Assembly: GCA_025331445.1 (NCBI GenBank)
Contig: JAIWNE010000013.1
Location: 372,001 to 436,000 of the forward strand
Source of the DNA: Blakeslea trispora
Lineage: Eukaryota > Mucoromycota > Mucoromycetes > Mucorales > Choanephoraceae
Length of the DNA: 64,000 bases
Direction: 5' to 3'
A program made the translations under genes and the position numbers. Position 1 is the stretch's first letter. Every line of letters starts with the position of its first letter. Below are positions 46,365 to 59,211 of this stretch, piece by piece. A model generated the notes under the pieces. It searched no databases. It saw only the letters and a list, made by a program, of their open reading frames with translations, and was not told the origin of the DNA.

Positions 46365-49132
46365 GAAATTGTTCAGTTGATCCGTTCTTCGTTATCTTCT
46401 TCAACTTTATGTGTCGGTTACAAAGTCAAAACAAACACAAAGGATGATCGAGAGAAAGGATAGATCTCAATGTATCACCATCGTTTTTGTTATAAATATT
46501 TCCTGTCTATTGTCTAAACATATATATATAAATAAATGAAATTGTTTTTCTGTGATTCTCGCACCTGGCTTGCATTCGTAACAGGATTTTCTTTTTATTA
46601 AGCAACACGTATTTTCAGAGCCTATTATTAGCCTTAGTTTTTGTGCAATTATACAATTCTCGGGTCTTGAAATTTTGCCAGGTTGCATGAAACGATCATG
46701 GTAACCTCAAAACAAAACGTCAATCAGCACTAATCTCAGAAAAAGAAAACTAGATTGGCCTCATTCAAATGACGAAAACTCTTATAAAAAAAATATTGGG
46801 TTCGAAGCAAAAAAATGTCAGCCTCAATGCAACTTATCAACTTAAATGGTCTATCTTACTATATATATTATGTTTAAGCACTTTGTTGATCAAATATTTG
46901 CAAATAAAAGAAGGTAGGATTATGATGCTAAACTAAAGCAAGCCAATCAAGAAAAAAAAATACTACAGAGTTACTTTCTGTTTTGTTTGCAATGGCAAGA
47001 TTCGATGTCATTTGATAAGTATTGCTCAACATAAGCACACACAATATCGCTTCAGGGCATGAATAACTAATGCGTCCCGCTGTTTCTAGTTTTTCGTTTG
47101 CTAATAAAGAAAGAGATCACAATTGTATCAGGAATCCTATACTCATGTCTACAGAGAAAAACAATAATTGATACTGAATATCCCAAATGAAAGCCGCATC
47201 GGTTCAATAACATCAAATGCCCAACATTCATATTATGTAGCTAACAAAGTTGAGATAAATAAACATAAATAAAAATAGACAAATATATCGATAATTATTT
47301 TAAAAAAAATACACAAACTTCGACTGTTTTCAGTCGAACGAGCTGTCTCAGGGAAAGCACAAGAAGCCTTTAGATTCTCTGTTTTCTTCCTCATTCCTTC
47401 TGTTGCTTCATCTTTCTTTTGTTGATTCAAAGTCATTCCTTGTCAATTTTTTTATTGTTACTTCAATTTTTGTTACTTGAAAAAGTTGGATAGTCTCTAT
47501 AAAAATAAGGATGGGAACAGTTAAGCATCATCAGCTATTGACATGTTTATTAAAAAGCACATACTTGGGATTTAACCTCTGCTCTTTTTTCTTTGATGAT
47601 ATTAAACATACACAAAAATTGACAAAAGCAAGTTTTCCAGTAAAATTATTGTATATCTGTTTGTTGGTATTGAGATCTTCATTTAAATTCAAACTATGCT
47701 TATTCTTTCAAGTATTCATATGTAATTCTGGGATGCAATTAAATGGATAGACCCTGTTGGTATCAAAGAGCCAGTTTCTAGTTGGACAGGTATATGAAGA
47801 AAAGTAATTTTGAAAGGTGAGGCAAGCAACCAAGTTGGTAGTTTTGCGACACAACAAGCTTATCCGCATCTTTTCTCTCTTAAAGTGACTTTACAGACGA
47901 CTTGCAGTCTGTTTATTTTTACCTGCTAAATGAGACTAGGTAATAATACAAACAGACTTTCAATACTATAGTAGATATTCGGCTTAAGGGTGCTTGAATC
48001 TCACTCTTGGATCAAGCGGATACTGTGGTACTCTAGATATTAATCTATTTGCTTGCTAAAATAAGATCTTAAGAATGATTTATTTAGTGCAAAGTAAAAA
48101 AACTGTTCAGCTCTTGCAAAAAGATGCTATTTTAAAAGCAAAGAATTCAATTAGACTTATAGCTTTGGTCACTACATACAAGTATTTTAGCAATGCAGAT
48201 ACAAGAAAACAATAATATTATGTGTATCAATACATCTCTGACTAAGATTAGTGACATTTCTGGCGATAATTTTCGACTCAACCAGTAACAGCAAGCAAAA
48301 GCCAGAGAACGTTTTTCGTCTTCCATATGGCAAGTTTGAAGTCAATAGCCAATTGACTCTTGCAAACTGGCTATTGTTAAACTCGCTATGTAATGAAATA
48401 CCTTTTTGACTCCTGTCCCTCCTCTTCCTCAAAGCAAACCCTAACATTTAAATAGAAATACCTTCTTGTGTCTAAACAGCTCTTATAACTAGGTTCGTAC
48501 TAAACGTATTTCGAACATAAGGAAGAGAAACAAGAACTATATCGTTTTAATAAGACCTATCACTGTCATGGTTTTAATCAAATAAGTCTCATAGCAGCAC
48601 AATTTTTCATTATATCGTATGTACATTCAATAGCGCCCCTAATAGATATAACGGATTGTTAGAATATAATGAGACATATGAAGTGCACGGATGTATTGAA
48701 ATACTCTAAATGCCCGGTTGTTTGGATAGCTTCGACTATCGTAATAAATTCCTTTTTTCAATTTATTTGAAGGCAAAGGCATTTATAGAAAAAAATCAGA
48801 AAATAGCTACAAATAAGAACAGAAAAAAGGGCTTTGTTTGATAAGGCAACACAAAACACAGAACAGCAATATGAAGCTTTTAATTTCATTAAAGTCAAGA
48901 GCTAACAAGACTTTAGCTTTTCAAATTTATCACAGTGCAACAAACCCTATGAACAAGCGAAAATGATTTTTAGAGAATGTTCAAGCCTGTCCGGGAGCCG
49001 GAAAATCGTGATGAAATATTGCTCACCTTGTGTCGCTTTGTATGTGCTCCGAAATATCCCAGGGATGCGAACTGCAAATTGACAGTCTTTTTTTTTCCTC
49101 TTTCAATATAGATCTTGGCGCTTCAAGAAACG
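46365..49132. other. Intergenic, 2.8 kb, no gene supported
   Basis: Sequence is uniformly AT-rich. The frames present (for example minus 47233-47436 and minus 48187-48447) start at non-ATG codons or lack any recognisable protein or splice context. I see no terminal repeats or transposon motifs. Confidence 0.4.
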
Positions 49133-49942
49133 ATGGAACCTCGCAAAGTCTATTTATGTGGCAGTAAGTCCTTACATAAATCTTGAGACAACAGGAATGT
49201 GGAAAAGCTAACTCTACTTTAGTTTGTACCATGCCTTTGGAAGTAAGGAGACAAGAAAGATCCCAATTTTTACAGACTAACGTGTTGATTATTTCTTATC
49301 TGTATAGTACTGTGAATTCAGTGGTACACAGGAGAAATGCAAATTATGGCTAAGGGATCATGATGAAGATAAATACGAAGAGTTTTATGGCGGTGTGAAT
49401 GGTTCGCAGCATCATCTATATACAAAAAGTTGCATATTTTAACTTCATTTAACAGCTGTCACAGAGGGTGTGGAAAAGACAACTTTAGATGAAGATACTG
49501 GAGATAAGAAGGATAGAACAGTTGTGAAAGACAAATCAGCTAAGCTTGAAGCCAAGTTAGAGCGTGAAATCAAGAAGAAGATGGTAAAATTGACTTTCAC
49601 TTCTTTTAAAAACAAAATCAAGTTTTGTTAATTCTCTGGTAGGCTTCTCGCGTCATCATTAAGCGTATTGAAAGAACGAAGCGAAAGAGCGTTACAACCA
49701 TTTTCGGCTTGGATGTCTTTGGTGTTGATATGAAAAAAGCTGCCAAAATGTTTGCCAACCGATTTGCTTGTGGCTCTTCCGTTGCTAAGAACAACCAAGG
49801 ACAAGACGAAATTGTCGTTCAAGGAGACTTTAGTGATGATATTCATGAATTGATTTTGACAAACTGGCCTGATTTGGTTCCTAAAGACAACATTGATCGA
49901 GTTGAGGAAAAGAAGAAGAAGAAAGGAGAGAATCAAGCTTAG
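49133..49942 (+). CDS. TMA22: Density-regulated protein DENR / Tma22
   Basis: Five exons, 49133-49163, 49223-49242, 49308-49392, 49456-49583 and 49643-49942, give 187 residues. Exon 2 is just 20 nt. The N-terminus has a four-cysteine zinc motif (LCGICTMPLEYCEF ... EKC; C-x2-C-x6-C-x8-C). A charged linker leads to the SUI1/eIF1-like domain (SRVIIKRIERTKRKSVTTIFG and KKAAKMFANRFACGSSVAKNN..DEIVVQGD). Partnered with MCT-1/Tma20, the protein recycles 40S subunits and promotes re-initiation. A Lys-rich tail (EEKKKKKGENQA) ends it. The join of the two tiny N-terminal exons is confirmed by restoring the cysteine spacing. Confidence 0.93.
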
Positions 49943-51578
49943 TTTAGCTTTTCTGTTTGAAATACAATTACGTTTATATTTATCATGCATACAGTCAACG
50001 AATTGAACCAAGTTCGAAATTGATGCTGAAAGCACTTGTCAATTTTACGAGATTTGATACAAGGAAAAAGAGGAGAAAGGAAGGAGTTTTTTTTTTTCTT
50101 TAAGCAGTAACTATTTTTGCTAGCAAAATGTGTGTGTGTGTTTTCGTTGATCGAGAGACATGAAAGTGACATAAAAGTAGAGACTCAATAGCATTCATAT
50201 ATTTACTCATTGGTTCAATTATCTAAGTATGGGTCGAGAAGAGAAAAGAAAAAGAGAATACATTGGTTCCTGAGCATATCGCTCATATCACATTATAAAT
50301 AGCTTCCCCTAGTTTTCAGGAATTCCTTCAAATTTATACTATTCGTGTTTCATTTATAATCCAAGATCAATGTCTACTGAAAATGTATGAGTGCTTACAG
50401 TTGATTTATGCTTTTTATTTGCTATTGCAAGAGTGATAGTAAAAAACTAGGCTCAAGCTTATAGCGAAATAGCTTTGATCAATAACAAAAAAAAGAGATG
50501 ATTAAACAGAAGGCCTATATTGGTTACAGCCTATTGCTTCTCCCATCCAAACCTTCTTTGAAGCCTATCGTTAGAACCTTTTATTTAGAACGTCATATGG
50601 ATTTTTTGAACGGTAGGTTCCATTCGTCCTCTAAGAAATTATCAGCATTGGTATTTTCCAAACTGAGGCTCCGAAGATTCATCGAAGCCCTTAATAGTAA
50701 GCTTGATAGTTCTCGTTACAAAAAAAAAGCATGACGGACTCCTTATACCCTTGTTGTATTATTTTGAGTATCTGCTTCTCTCTATTTACTAATTGTTCGC
50801 AAAAGGCCTTAGCTCGCTATCATATATCACTTTTATCAACAGCTAAACAGGCCAGCTGTTCTTGCGGCCTTTCAAAATTTGCCCTTTGATTAGAGATTCT
50901 TCTGTGCGAGAGAATATAACTTATAGCTCTTTTTTTGTCATACTTAGTTGCATCCTTCTATCTTTGTAGGAACTTTACCTAACCCACTACTCATCCAGTC
51001 TTATTCAGCCAACTTGAATTTTGAAACCACCCAGGTGAGATTGTTTTTCCAATGAGTAACAAGTTCTTCTTTGCGAGAGTGCCTACTTGAATCAGTTTTG
51101 GCTAATTTGGTCTGTTTTATGTTGCTCTCTTTTTGTACACCAGCCAGTAGCTGGTAGCTCTCACTAGAAACCTTGTGATCCTAGATGAAATTTTTCAAGA
51201 AACTCGAGATGCTGACCGCTTCAGAAGGACAATAACAATAGCACTTGCCATTATGTGTTGGACTTGTTTCGTTAACAACAGAAGAATGTACTCAAACCAA
51301 CTTTTGAAGAAGGCGATCAGTTGAGTTGTAAACTCTGACCAATAAAATTTTGAGATTTGATCAACTTTCTTTGCAAAGTGACACTTGGATTAAACTGGCT
51401 TTTTTTTTTTTTAATTTGTATTGTACAACGTTGTTTAATTTATATGAATAAATAGAAAAAATAAAAACTTCGGTTTTACCTCTCTTTTTCTTTTATCTCT
51501 TTGTATTTTGTACTTCTATTCCCTTTCCTTTCTATATCTCCTAATTTATCCTATTCCTCTCCTTCTTAATATATATAA
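49943..51578. other. Intergenic, 1.6 kb, no gene supported
   Basis: AT-rich sequence. A plus frame at 50498-50734 (78 codons) has no recognisable family. The last 150 bp are T/C-rich promoter sequence, ending in a TATATATAAATG context at the syntaxin start. Confidence 0.4.
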
Positions 51579-53004
51579 ATGTCTGGTTCAAGATTTACCA
51601 TGAGTCGAGATCGCTTAGCCGAGCTTCGAGTAAGTGTGAATATGGTATCATCGTAGCAAATTTACTTCAATGTCATTCAATATGCTAATGATATGTAATA
51701 GGGTGCTAATGGCAACGAAAAGCGCTATGAGTATGTTTCAGAAAATTATATTCAATTGACATTATTTATTTATTTATTTTCAAAAAACCTCATTTATTTA
51801 TAGTCGTCTCAGGTACGCAATGAAAATAGTTTGTATGAACAAATTGGACTGATAGCAATGAAAAATCACCATGATAACAATCAACTAAAAAAAAAGTGAT
51901 GATGATGAACCGATGCCTCCTATGCCAGCTAGTAGAAATGATACTGGATATCATCCTCCTACACCACCCGCACCAGCATACAATAGCAACCCTAGATCCG
52001 ATCGATATGCTGATAGTAAAGAACAGTACGAAATGACCACACGAGCACCAGTGACTGACAGTAATGGTGTGATTTCTACTGATCAGTTCTTTCAAGAAGT
52101 AGAAGAAGTCAAAGACATAAACAGACGTATCGTCGATAACATCACCTTAATTGAGGAGCTACATGGCGCTGCTCTAACCAACATTAATGATGAACAGACA
52201 GAAGAAAATGCAGCCCGACTTGAAAAGGTAGTAAAGCAGACGACTAAACTCAATAATCAATGTAAGACCAAAATCAAGGCAATTGAACTCAGCAATGCAC
52301 GCATGCCTGCCAGTTCAGGCGATTTACCAATGCGTAAGACACAACATGCTGCATTGAAAAAGAAGTTTATTGAAACAATCCAACGATATCAGGATATCGA
52401 GAGAACCTTTCAACAAAAATATAGACAACGTGTGGAACGACAAATTAAGATTGTACAGCCTAATGCAACCCCTGACGAGATTGAGCGGGTGTTGGATTCC
52501 GATGAACCTCCTCAAATCTTTGCCCAATCACTGATGCAGTCCAACCGATCTGGTCAAGCCAAGGCTGTATTGTCAGAAGTACAGTCTCGCCATGATGATA
52601 TTAAGAAAATTGAAAAGACTATTTTGGTAAGGATGAAATAAAATAGGCACGAGAAACAAGATCAGGTTTTATTTATCATTCTACAAAACAGGAATTACAC
52701 CAACTATTTGTAGATATGCAAATGATGGTTGAGCAACAGGCAGAAACGCTCACTCAAATTGAGCAACATGCTGAGACTACTGTAGCTGAATTAGAACAAG
52801 GCAACCGGGATATTGAAAAGGCTGTAGTGATTGCCAAAAGCACTCGCGGTGTAAGTTTGTGTTACCCTGATCTAACTACTTAATCTGGTCTAACATCTAT
52901 AATAGAAAAAATGGATCTGCTTTATCATTTTCATTATCATCTTGATCGTTGCTGGTATCTTAATTTGGTGGTTTGGATTCAATCATGCTGGCTTGAATAT
53001 GTAA
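51579..53004 (+). CDS. SSO1: Plasma-membrane syntaxin (Sso1/Sso2-type t-SNARE)
   Basis: Six exons, 51579-51629, 51702-51730, 51804-51812, 51897-52626, 52692-52850 and 52906-53004, give 358 residues. Exon 3 is a 9-nt microexon that supplies the junction D-R-L-S before the acidic SDDDEPMPPMP. The protein mediates exocytic vesicle fusion with Sec9 and a v-SNARE. A proline-rich segment (TPPAPAYNSNP) is followed by the Habc bundle (FFQEVEEVKDINRRIVDNI ... RYQDIERTFQQKYRQRV). The SNARE motif is SRHDDIKKIEKTILELHQLF ... QQAETLTQIEQHAE, with the zero-layer Gln expected there. A single C-terminal membrane anchor (WICFIIFIIILIVAGILIWW) ends it. It converges on the LIM gene with 108 bp between stops. 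Confidence 0.92.
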
Positions 53005-53112
53005 AGAAAGAAGAAGAAGAAAAAAAATGAACCACTACTTTGTCATACATTTTATATCTATTTTCCACATGTTATTTAAAAATATATTAAAATAAACTCG
53101 TTCTCGCTAATT

Positions 53113-55000
53113 TTATATATGTCCAAAATGTGTACGTCTCTTTTCTGCTCGAATATTGCGTTGTCCTTGAAGTTGGCGGATATGGGCCTCGCAGTAGACT
53201 TTTCGCTCAAACATATAGTAAGTATCAGTAATTGGACAGTTACAGATCTAGTAAGAGAATGTCAATAAAGCTTATTCTTAGCACAGCAATTCTTTCAACA
53301 CTTACACTACAGCCAAAGCATCGAGGATGAAATTTCCAGTTTTCAGCAGTAATTAGGCATTGACCTTCGATCTCTATATTACAATTTCTACAAAGTGATC
53401 CATTCAGTTCATGGTAGTGTCGTTTACAATAAGGCGCATCATCATAAACATAAAATGTATTATCAGGAAAAGGCCGATGACATGTCTATTCCCAAAAATA
53501 TTAATTGCCGTCTCATTTAAAGATCAGCATTTAATTACTTACATGACAGCCAAAGCATTCTAGATGCCATTTGCCTTTTAGCTTCCCATCCATAGCAGAT
53601 ACCGCTTGCGTTTCTACGGGCTTATGACAACTTCTACATTTAGGCAAAAATAGCATCTTAAAATCAGATCGGCAGTAGAGTCGACCTTGATATTCTTTCC
53701 AGCCTGTCCTTTCATCAATAGGATCATAACAATGGTAACATTTTACATGCCCAGGATGGTAATATTTGCCTAATGCTTTGATGGGTGTTACTGATGGTGG
53801 AATGATGCGATCACTAGACCAAGCGGTGGTTAATTGATTTCTTTTCTGCTTATTTTTTCTTATTTTGCTTACCATGAAGCACACATAACACGATTCTTGA
53901 CCACATGATAATCTCTCTCACAGTATAGCTTTCCTTCATGTTCAAAAGGTGTACGACGTGAATCAAAAGATGCACTACATAACCTACAAGTGTAACATGC
54001 CTTATGGTAAGACTATAGAGAAAGAAGGTTATTTTGCTGCAGATGACAATCAGAGTGAAAAAAAAAAAGAAGTTACCTTTTGATTTAAGCTCTTTACTTC
54101 ATCCCGATAGTCAAACTCTTCTCGACAGAATGAGCAGGTAGATTGTTTCTTATTGGCTGACGATGTTGGATTACTTAAATGAAGATCATCGTTTATACTT
54201 GACATTAAGTCGGCCATTAAATTATCTAATGCACCACTGCTATTTTTCAATGCGAATGAGCTAGAGGGTTGCTGATGTATGTTGCCTAACGAATCTTTTC
54301 TTTCTGATGATACATACAATTACACGGCCAAGTTAATTAGAAACCAACTTTAGCTGTTATTGATTCTCTTACCATATCGGTATTCGCTGTGAGAGTCATC
54401 ACTGTAATTTCTAAGGTTAAAAATAAAATACACACAAAAAATAAGGTTACATGAACAATTAGATAAATGACAAATGGATTACCGAAATGAGGTCGGACTT
54501 GTGGAAACATGCGTGTTACTATTCTTTCTCGGCAGACTGGTATTTGAATTGCTTTTTTGTGAAAAAGGTTGCTTATAGAAATCGTCAGAATATGAATCGT
54601 CAGTATAATTGTTTGTCTGAATTAAGGGACGTTGAAGATCTCTACCACTATGATAAGGCGGAGTCACTGATCCTGCCGGTGGTGTATGCTGATAGAAATC
54701 GTTTTTCTTGGTTGCATTGTATTTAGGGCTCTGTAGAGGAGAAATTAGGCCGTCGGTAGGATGATTCGATTGGTTGATTTGGTTGTAGAGTTTGTTCTTG
54801 TCTATTGAAGAACTTGTAATGAGTAATGATGCTTATCAGTAGCTGCTTAAATCACCTTTTAGTGTGGGAATAATAGGAATTGAAGGTACAGGTGGTAGAC
54901 TAGAGCATAGGTGTTCGCCAAGACGACGGATCTCGACGTCCCTTCCACAGTCTGAACATTTTACGGTAGGGAGAATTTGAGAGATTCTTTCAAATGCCAT
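53113..55000 (-). CDS. Four-LIM-domain protein, paxillin-like
   Basis: Eight exons on the minus strand, 55000-54856, 54801-54483, 54410-54373, 54303-54077, 54012-53873, 53813-53543, 53485-53306 and 53247-53113, give 484 residues. A short N-terminal zinc motif (CSDCGRDVEIRRLGEHLC, C-x2-C...H-x3-C) is followed by a Ser/Asn/Pro-rich disordered half. Four LIM zinc domains come next: CSFCREEFDY...SYHKACYTCRLC, CASCDRIIPP...YYHPGHVKCYHC, CRSCHKPVET...WHLECFGCHTC, CRNCNIEIEG...FHPRCFGCSIC. Four LIM domains after a disordered region resemble paxillin and fission yeast Pxl1 at the contractile ring. The first LIM domain is assembled across an intron. A partner role at actin or Rho sites is inferred. 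Confidence 0.85.
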
Positions 55001-57424
55001 GGCAAGTTTAAGAGGAAGGAGAGATAGAAGAGGTTACCAAAAGAAAAACAAAAAAGAAAGCAAGAGAGAGAGAGAGAGTTTATATTGATTCACAATAAGT
55101 TTTATTTAATTACACCGGAAGTGTCGCACTTTTAAAATAGTACTATTTGTTTTTAGAAAACAGTGTCGTGCCTTACTAGCAGTGAAATTAAGACATTTGA
55201 CCTTCTACTTTTACACATGTTAGGAGTAGAAGTCTTCTTAAGCTACAAGGAGGTAAAGTTATCTTCAGTACATCCAAAAGGGCAATTAAGTCCATGATGT
55301 CTTTTCAGTTGCTGTATTGATGCTCGATGTACTTGATCTGATTCATTGCAGTACACAAGTTTAAAGTAGAAGAACAGAGAGAAGTAAGAAATAACAAAGC
55401 TGGATAATTTCCATCGTTTAGTTTCATGCTAGATTATTTGATTACATTTTAAGATAACAATGGGTATCAAACGGAGAACAAAAAGCATAAAAAACAACTT
55501 AGTGAGGCTATTCCAGATAAACAAGAAGCAAGGCACAAAAGCGCTATAGAGATAAAACAAGATTATGTAAATAATCAAACACAAGAGCGATACACAAATG
55601 TAACGTAGATCCCAAAGCAAAACAAAACTGGTGTACCTTTCCTATTTAGCTTCGATAGATTTATTAGTGTCACAAAAGCTTCTTTTTTAAATACATTTTT
55701 GCCTATTTTTCTCAGTTTGATACACCAAAGGAAAGAGTATTTGCGCACTTTTGAAGAAGAAGAAAAAAAGAAGGTTGTCACACAAGCTGGAGAAAAGCTG
55801 GCACATCTATGCGTGCGCCAAATGCTCTAAATTTTATTGTAAAGGTCTACAATTAAGACAATCCTTAAATCTGGCTGCAAAAGCTTCAAAGATCACTATA
55901 CAAACACCTGCGGATGTCTCATTTCTCAATAGCTGTTCTCTCTTAAGCTTGCTTTTGTAAACTAGCCAAAGCTTCTGATTTGCAGTACTTCTTTTGTTTT
56001 GTTTTCCTTAACGTAATTTATATACCTCACTGCTATTTAAATATTTGAAAAGAGGACAGCTTCAACACAATATGTAGATTCAAGTTAGCTTGCCATGAAT
56101 TGTAGTCGTTTATTTATGATTCAAAGAACATGTTTTTGTTTTAGATAAGAGAAAAAATTAAAAGTGCGTAGAAAGATGCAATAACGCCAAAATTCATAGT
56201 TGATGTTTGTCAATTAGCAATCAATAGCTTTGTTTGCTCAAATGAGTTGCCTTTTCAGATGACAAGTGAAGTTTCCAGAAGGCTTTTGATGCATCGCTTC
56301 TGTTTGATTTCCTTATAGTCACAGCATGAACTGCTTTGACGATGGGCCAGACAGGCTTGATTGATCTTCTCATGCTTAGTGTAACCCAATGCTTATTGTT
56401 AGATGCTGAAGTAACCAAAGGTAAAGACTGGTTACCTATTGTACACAATGTATCAGTATATCGAGGCAGTATGGAAGATATATATAGACATCACTAGCAC
56501 CATACACCAACTTGGTACACCAAAAGAACAGGAAGTAGTCCAGTCGCATTCAGGAGCATCAAGAAAATGAGATTTGTCAAAAAGAATATTAACATCAAAT
56601 CAAGTCTGCAATACGAAAGAAAACTCATTTCTCTACGATTGTTAAATTATAAGCATGATCAACAATATGAGCTGCATAAACATACCCACAAATGAGACAA
56701 ATACAAATGCAGACGAATGATATATAGCTGTGTATATGTCATAATTAACTTACATGTTTTTGTTGATATAAGAGCATCCATGTATTATCCGGTTCTTTTT
56801 TTTTTACTGCAAAATAATGAACAACAATCACCGCAAGTGGTTTATGCCAATCTCTTCTACTTACATACTAAAAATAGAAATGTGGTCTTTTTGTATTGTC
56901 TAACAAAGAAACAAGATGTGCATTATATATAACAAGAATAAATCAAGTTCATGCAAAAAAAAAAGAAACCACATTTAATATATCAACCCATGACAATACT
57001 ATTTGGTAATGCGGTCAATCTGCTCTATATAAACGAAGAAAAAAAAACGACCTTTTCCCTCATTTTATTATTAACAACAATAAACGTTTTGAATGCAAAG
57101 GTAACAAAGCTTTTCAGTAGACTAAGGGAAATTCGCTAAAGATTACTTAGTCAAATACAGAAAATACCTCCTGCCACTTACATGATATGAAAAAGAGAGG
57201 CTGCTTGTAAGAAAGGTATCTATTTCTTTATGATTGTTGTCACCTATTTGTACTGATCAAGATAAGTAGGTCTTTTTTTATTTGCTCTGTTCTTAAAGAC
57301 GCGGTAAGTGATCCATTCAAGAGCTAAAAAGATATACAAGAAGCAAAAAAACTAAAGCAATGTTTGCACTTTAGTTTTTTCTATATTAGAGGTTTTCTGG
57401 GGAGCTGTACAAAACGGTACGTCC
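55001..57424. other. Gene-poor region, 2.4 kb; hairpin near its end
   Basis: AT-rich sequence with no gene I can support. It holds the upstream region of the LIM gene with a GAGAGA run at about 55068-55078. A hairpin at 57346-57380 has perfect 12-bp arms (AAAAAACTAAAG / CTTTAGTTTTTT) and an 11-nt loop. The short open frames are unrecognised. Confidence 0.4.
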
Positions 57425-57429
57425 TAACG

Positions 57430-57710
57430 GAATGTCCGTAGTAAAGTTTCTCAAAACCCAACAAATATAACAAAACGAGAAGTCGACCAGCTACTTAAAG
57501 CAGTAGCTAGACGCGACAACGACAGTCGCTCACTAAAGCAAGTACTCTTGGAAAACGCTGCAGTATACCACTACAAGAAGAAGTCCAGCTCTTCAAGGGA
57601 CTCCATCTACCAAGAAAGCAAAAGCATCAGAATCAATGCTTCAATTGAGAAGGTCTTGAGCAGCTTCAATGAAACAATTGACAAGCAGATGGGCATGGAT
57701 TGGTGTGGTA
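57430..57710 (+). pseudogene. Orphan coding fragment of unknown family
   Basis: One frame is open from the codon after a TAA at about 57425 to a likely donor GTAAGT near 57710. It reads RNVRSKVSQNPTNITKREVD, then QLLKAVARRDNDSRSLKQVL, then IRINASIEKVLSSFNETID and KQMGMDWC. It is hydrophilic, helical, and has protein-like composition. There is no ATG at its start and no partner exon downstream, because the next kilobase is AT-rich repeat sequence. I do not recognise the family. It could be an exon of a broken gene or element. Confidence 0.35.
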
Positions 57711-57764
57711 AGTGCACAATATACTTGAAACATACATGATGTGATTGACATTTTAAACTAGTTG

Positions 57765-57804
57765 CTTTATTTAAGAGTGCTTTATTTAAGGACTCTTTAT
57801 TTAA
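57765..57804 (+). repeat. Three spaced copies of CTTTATTTAA
   Basis: CTTTATTTAA occurs at 57765-57774, 57780-57789 and 57795-57804, an exact 15-bp step. A fourth copy is at 58310-58319, 21 bp before the inverted-repeat element. The third copy is followed by TGGAGC and the fourth preceded by GGAGC, so a slightly larger unit may have been duplicated. Confidence 0.7.
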
Positions 57805-58340
57805 TGGAGCTGTAGTGTTTATGGGTTATTGAATAAAGAAAAGACAAGAAAGTACTTTGATAATCTCTTTATTCTTAAAAAGTGGAATAATGTTTCTAAA
57901 CTAAATAATACAGTGGTCTTTATACAATTTCTAAAGTCTGTGTCTACTCGAATGTGAATGGATTTTACTAACCCTTATTCTCATAAAATAAAAGGGAAAT
58001 AATCTTCATATGACGGTTGAGGTCTTCTTCCAGTGTTCTACCATTGTCCGTTCCTGAATACAGTTGGATTAGTACTTTAAATCTGGGATGGCTTGATTTG
58101 GAACTTGTGTAGTTTTCTCTGTTCTTTTTCTTCTGAGTAAGCATTTACTGCTTACTTTGTCTTATGTGTATATTAGCTTTCACTTTTTACATTATGATGA
58201 GCTTCTATTAGTTTGAGTTGTATATCGTAATCTAAATAAATAATTCTTTTATTTGATATCATTTTCAGTATCTAATTTTATCTATAATATGGTGAAATCA
58301 CCACAGGAGCTTTATTTAATGACTAACACTTGGTCCACTC

Positions 58341-58426
58341 ACTTCGTCCACTTCTTAAGTACACCCGCTCAAACTTCCTTGACATGATAGTAATCATCAT
58401 ACACCCCCCAACTTTTCGTCCACTCT
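58341..58426 (+). repeat. Left terminal inverted repeat
   Basis: The left arm pairs with 59212-59297. It includes an inner near-palindrome (ATGATAGTAATCAT) and ends at CGTCCACTCTG. Its C6 run is matched by the G6 run in the other arm. Confidence 0.8.
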
Positions 58427-59211
58427 GTGTACAAGTTTCCTGTAAAAGAAAATATAGCTTAGTCAACATAATTACTTAGTTACTTTTTGTTTGATTTTGG
58501 AAATGAATTGCCACAGGCTAGGACTTGTTTTTGGCATGTAAGAGACAGAAAATTCAAAGGTGGGTTTGTAACCGGATGCTCAAATTAGCAGCGAAATATA
58601 TGTAAACTACGACATTGTATGTGTCTGCTACAACTTGGGCACAGTCAGTTCTGTAAAACCATTCAACTATTTCTTTCTTGTTAATTCCTTTTTTGATGGT
58701 TTCTTCCAATCTGTCAATTTAGAATACAAGGAAGTGCTCTTCGTATGACGATCTGAAAGTTTGACAAGTTCTAAACACTCTCGATTTGACCTCAATGTAT
58801 TGGTCACCATCTTCGTAACTAGGGCCGTTCCTGTTGACGAAGAAAGCAACTGAAAGAAAGCCGCAATTACATTTCCTTTAGGATTAAGATATCTAGTGAT
58901 GTAGGATTTTTTGATTGGAGGACTGAGTATACTACGAACAGCTTGGCTTATGTTGGCTCGAGAGCGTTTGTTTGGTGCGTATTGCATGTCAAAAACATAA
59001 TCATCCTTTCCATAGTTAACTTGGCTAATAGCTCAAGATAAGAAGATGACTTCACATTGTCTCTTTTGGAACAGATACGATTTCGAGTTATTCTTCGGGT
59101 ATAGAAAAACATATGGATAAGAGACTGGATAGTCAATGAAAAACTGAGAAAAATAATTATCTAAGGGTTGAGATAGAGTGGACAAAAAATCAAGTACCTG
59201 AAGAGCATTTC

